64,000 nt of DNA, taken from contig NZ_JBGCUN010000001.1 of NCBI RefSeq assembly GCF_041103235.1, positions 372,001 to 436,000 of the forward strand, given 5' to 3'. Positions 62,252 through 64,000 of the stretch are shown piece by piece (within the stretch, counting starts at the first letter, position 1; each line of letters opens with the position of its first letter). The notes beneath the pieces are model-generated. The model was given only the letters and a program-made list of their open reading frames with translations, was not told where the DNA came from and ran no database searches. Source of the stretch: Yoonia sp. R2331. Lineage in GTDB: Bacteria; Pseudomonadota; Alphaproteobacteria; Rhodobacterales; Rhodobacteraceae. Made by a program: the position numbers and the translations under genes.

Positions 62252-62761
62252 GTGCAACGATTTGTATCAGTCATAGTTGCGTCTTGGATATTGTCTTCAA
62301 GTGTCGCAATCGCTGGTCCTTCTGTGCAAGTTTCACTTGAGCCAATTGCACATGACCAGGCCACATTGGTCATCGTCGGGCAAGACAGCACCGAGATGAG
62401 TTATAGCCCCGCAGAGCTCGAAACTCTTCCAACCTACAGAGTGACCACAACGACCCCTTGGCGCGAACAACCCGCAGACTTTGATGGTGTCTTGCTTTCC
62501 GACTTGCTCGACGCGAACGGACTTGGCGGTGCGGACGCGATTTTGGTCACTGCTGAAAACGACTACACTACCACCCTGACCCGAGAGTTGATCGATAGTG
62601 TTGAAATCCTGGTCGCGACGCGCGTCAATGGTGAGCCTCATAGCCGCAGAGAACGCGGACCAATCCAATTCGTAATCGAAAAGTCCCAGTTCGAAGGTTC
62701 GCCTTTGACGTCGGAGTCGAATTTTGTCTGGATGGCCGCTCGTATCGAGGCCGCAGACTGA
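62252..62761 (+). CDS. Secreted SUOX-fold (molybdopterin-oxidoreductase-like) small protein without cysteine
   Basis: This 169-residue protein has a signal peptide (VSVIVASWILSSSVAIA, cleavage about residue 20) and resembles the small periplasmic branch of the oxidoreductase molybdopterin-binding fold: YRVTTTTPWREQPADFDGVLLSDLLDANGL, then TRVNGEPHSRRERGPIQFVI. The GTG start at 62252 follows AAAGGAG by 6 bases. No cysteine is present, so the thiolate that binds Mo in sulfite-oxidase-type enzymes is absent. It is one base upstream of the diguanylate cyclase, so a sensing role is suggested. Confidence 0.65.
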   Translation: MQRFVSVIVASWILSSSVAIAGPSVQVSLEPIAHDQATLVIVGQDSTEMSYSPAELETLPTYRVTTTTPWREQPADFDGVLLSDLLDANGLGGADAILVTAENDYTTTLTRELIDSVEILVATRVNGEPHSRRERGPIQFVIEKSQFEGSPLTSESNFVWMAARIEAAD

Positions 62762-62762
62762 A

Positions 62763-64000
62763 ATGTACCCTCGGCCTGCTCGCGACAATGCCAACCAAGT
62801 CGATGGCTTTCTCGATGTATTGGCTGCACGGGTCGGAATTTCAACTGCGTTAGCAGTTCTTGTTTCGATCTGTGTTGGTGCAGGTTTTTACATTCAGACG
62901 GTCGTCACGCAGCTTGAAGAGAACCACTCTGTCTTTCGGGATACTCAAGTTCGGAATGGATACGTAGGGATGAGCGACGTTCAAAGGCTCATTCTCATTG
63001 TCCAGTCCGCAGTCGTAATCGGTGAAATTACCGAAGCGCTAAAGGATGACTTCAAGAATGCCACCGACATTCTCTATGTTCGCGCAGACAACTTCGAACG
63101 GCAAATGGCCAAAAGCGATGGTTTGCAAACAGGTGTCAGATCAGTCGCCGCACTTCGGGACATTGTGGATATCGCTGACGCCGCGATCAAAGATGATTTT
63201 TCAAATGTTCAGGGGCTGGCCACTGAACTGGTGCAAGCCGGCTCTGAAGCGCGTAGTCATATGGTGCAATTCCTTGATGAAACACGCCGGAAGGCTGACA
63301 CTGTCCTCGAAGCGCAGTCCGTGGCCGTCCGTGAACAACAGCTATTTTTGCTCGCCAGCCTCGGCGGCCTGAGTATCTTTGGAAGTGTTGCCATTCTGCT
63401 ATTGCGTCGCGAGGTGCTGGGTCGCAGAGCCCGCGAAGTTGCCGAAAGACGGGTCGAATTCCTTGCTTACTTTGACCCATTGACCAACTTGCCGAACAGG
63501 GTTCAGTTTCAGGAACGACTGCAAAAGAAGTTGGATGAAGGTCAACCATTGGCACTGCTTTTAGTTGACCTTGATGACTTCAAAATCGTTAACGACACCT
63601 ACGGTCATGCCGCCGGCGATGCGGTTCTGAAGCACATTGCAACCAAACTTGGGCATTTGGCCGCCGCGAACCTCGGATTTGCGGCGCGACTTGGTGGCGA
63701 TGAATTTGCAATTGTACTTCCAGGCGACGATACCGACATGGTCATAGAAGCCTGTGAAGAAGCGATTGTCCAAACACGGTCCGCCATCACCTTTGAAGGC
63801 GAGACGCTATCGACGACCGTCAGTGTCGGCGCCTGTTCAACGAAGCAAATTGGCTACCAAAAGCATCCATCGGTCGATCACCTGTCCAGAGTGACCGACT
63901 TTGCGCTTTATGCTTCGAAATCGGAAGGTCGCAATCAATTCACAATCTACGATCAACCGCTTGAACAGCGGTTCCTTGAACGTCGCGCAATGCTTGAAGA
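62763..64000 (+). CDS. Membrane diguanylate cyclase (GGDEF), cut by window end
   Basis: About 412 codons are visible. Two transmembrane helices (about residues 27-48 and 194-214) flank a mostly helical periplasmic domain. A GGDEF domain follows (about 235-395), with DPLTNLPNR and an intact GGDEF motif at 311-315, so synthesis of cyclic di-GMP is expected. The sequence past residue 400 (QPLEQRFLERRAMLEE) looks like the linker into an EAL domain beyond the window. It is coupled to the preceding secreted protein, a likely periplasmic partner. Confidence 0.85.
   Translation, partial: MYPRPARDNANQVDGFLDVLAARVGISTALAVLVSICVGAGFYIQTVVTQLEENHSVFRDTQVRNGYVGMSDVQRLILIVQSAVVIGEITEALKDDFKNATDILYVRADNFERQMAKSDGLQTGVRSVAALRDIVDIADAAIKDDFSNVQGLATELVQAGSEARSHMVQFLDETRRKADTVLEAQSVAVREQQLFLLASLGGLSIFGSVAILLLRREVLGRRAREVAERRVEFLAYFDPLTNLPNRVQFQERLQKKLDEGQPLALLLVDLDDFKIVNDTYGHAAGDAVLKHIATKLGHLAAANLGFAARLGGDEFAIVLPGDDTDMVIEACEEAIVQTRSAITFEGETLSTTVSVGACSTKQIGYQKHPSVDHLSRVTDFALYASKSEGRNQFTIYDQPLEQRFLERRAMLE

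Overview
The window looks like a chromosomal catabolic region of a marine Roseobacter-group alphaproteobacterium (Rhodobacterales). The evidence is GC-rich codon use, several TRAP and ABC uptake operons, a 2,3-dihydroxypropane-1-sulfonate (DHPS)/sulfolactate gene set, a non-phosphorylating 6-deoxyhexose pathway and the five-step hut pathway through HutF and HutG. No species is claimed.

Layout. 1-7444: otnKCI, ltnD and a TRAP transporter for C4 sugar acids (L-threonate/D-erythronate) with a divergent LacI regulator. 7810-11004: housekeeping genes (trpA, a DUF1801 protein, a VOC protein, ychF). 11001-14190: an unstable-looking stretch with tandem REP-like repeats, an HTH-TPR protein, a 49-residue membrane ORF, tRNA-Ser(GCU) and a decayed integrase start. 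14195-26666: two divergent units for uptake and oxidation of a 6-deoxyhexose (L-rhamnose/L-fucose type) around a LacI gene. 26689-35724: one long unit for DHPS uptake and oxidation (hpsKLM, hpsN, hpsO, hpsP, uspA, comDE, slcD), with a divergent LacI gene. 37076-44403: histidine utilisation (hutIHGU facing hutFC). 44781-54334: an apparently continuous eleven-gene unit with a carbohydrate ABC importer, a two-cupin protein, a HpcH/HpaI aldolase, an alpha/beta hydrolase, a tiny ORF and a second otnKCI set, with a divergent FCD-type GntR gene. 55682-62050: an L-fucose/L-arabinose isomerase-like enzyme, an AraC regulator and a ribose-type ABC importer. 62252-64000: a small secreted SUOX-fold protein and a membrane diguanylate cyclase cut by the window end.

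How it works together. Most of the window is a series of uptake-plus-catabolism modules, each with a local regulator and usually a visible palindromic operator. Genes inside modules are packed with 4-base ATGA or TTGA stop-start overlaps. Four of the five solute-binding-protein genes are followed at once by a strong hairpin before the membrane-component genes, which suggests a shared way of making more binding protein than permease.

The least explained system is the 44781-54334 unit. Its enzyme combination implies a route from a larger sugar acid to C4 tetronates, but its substrate cannot be read from the sequence.
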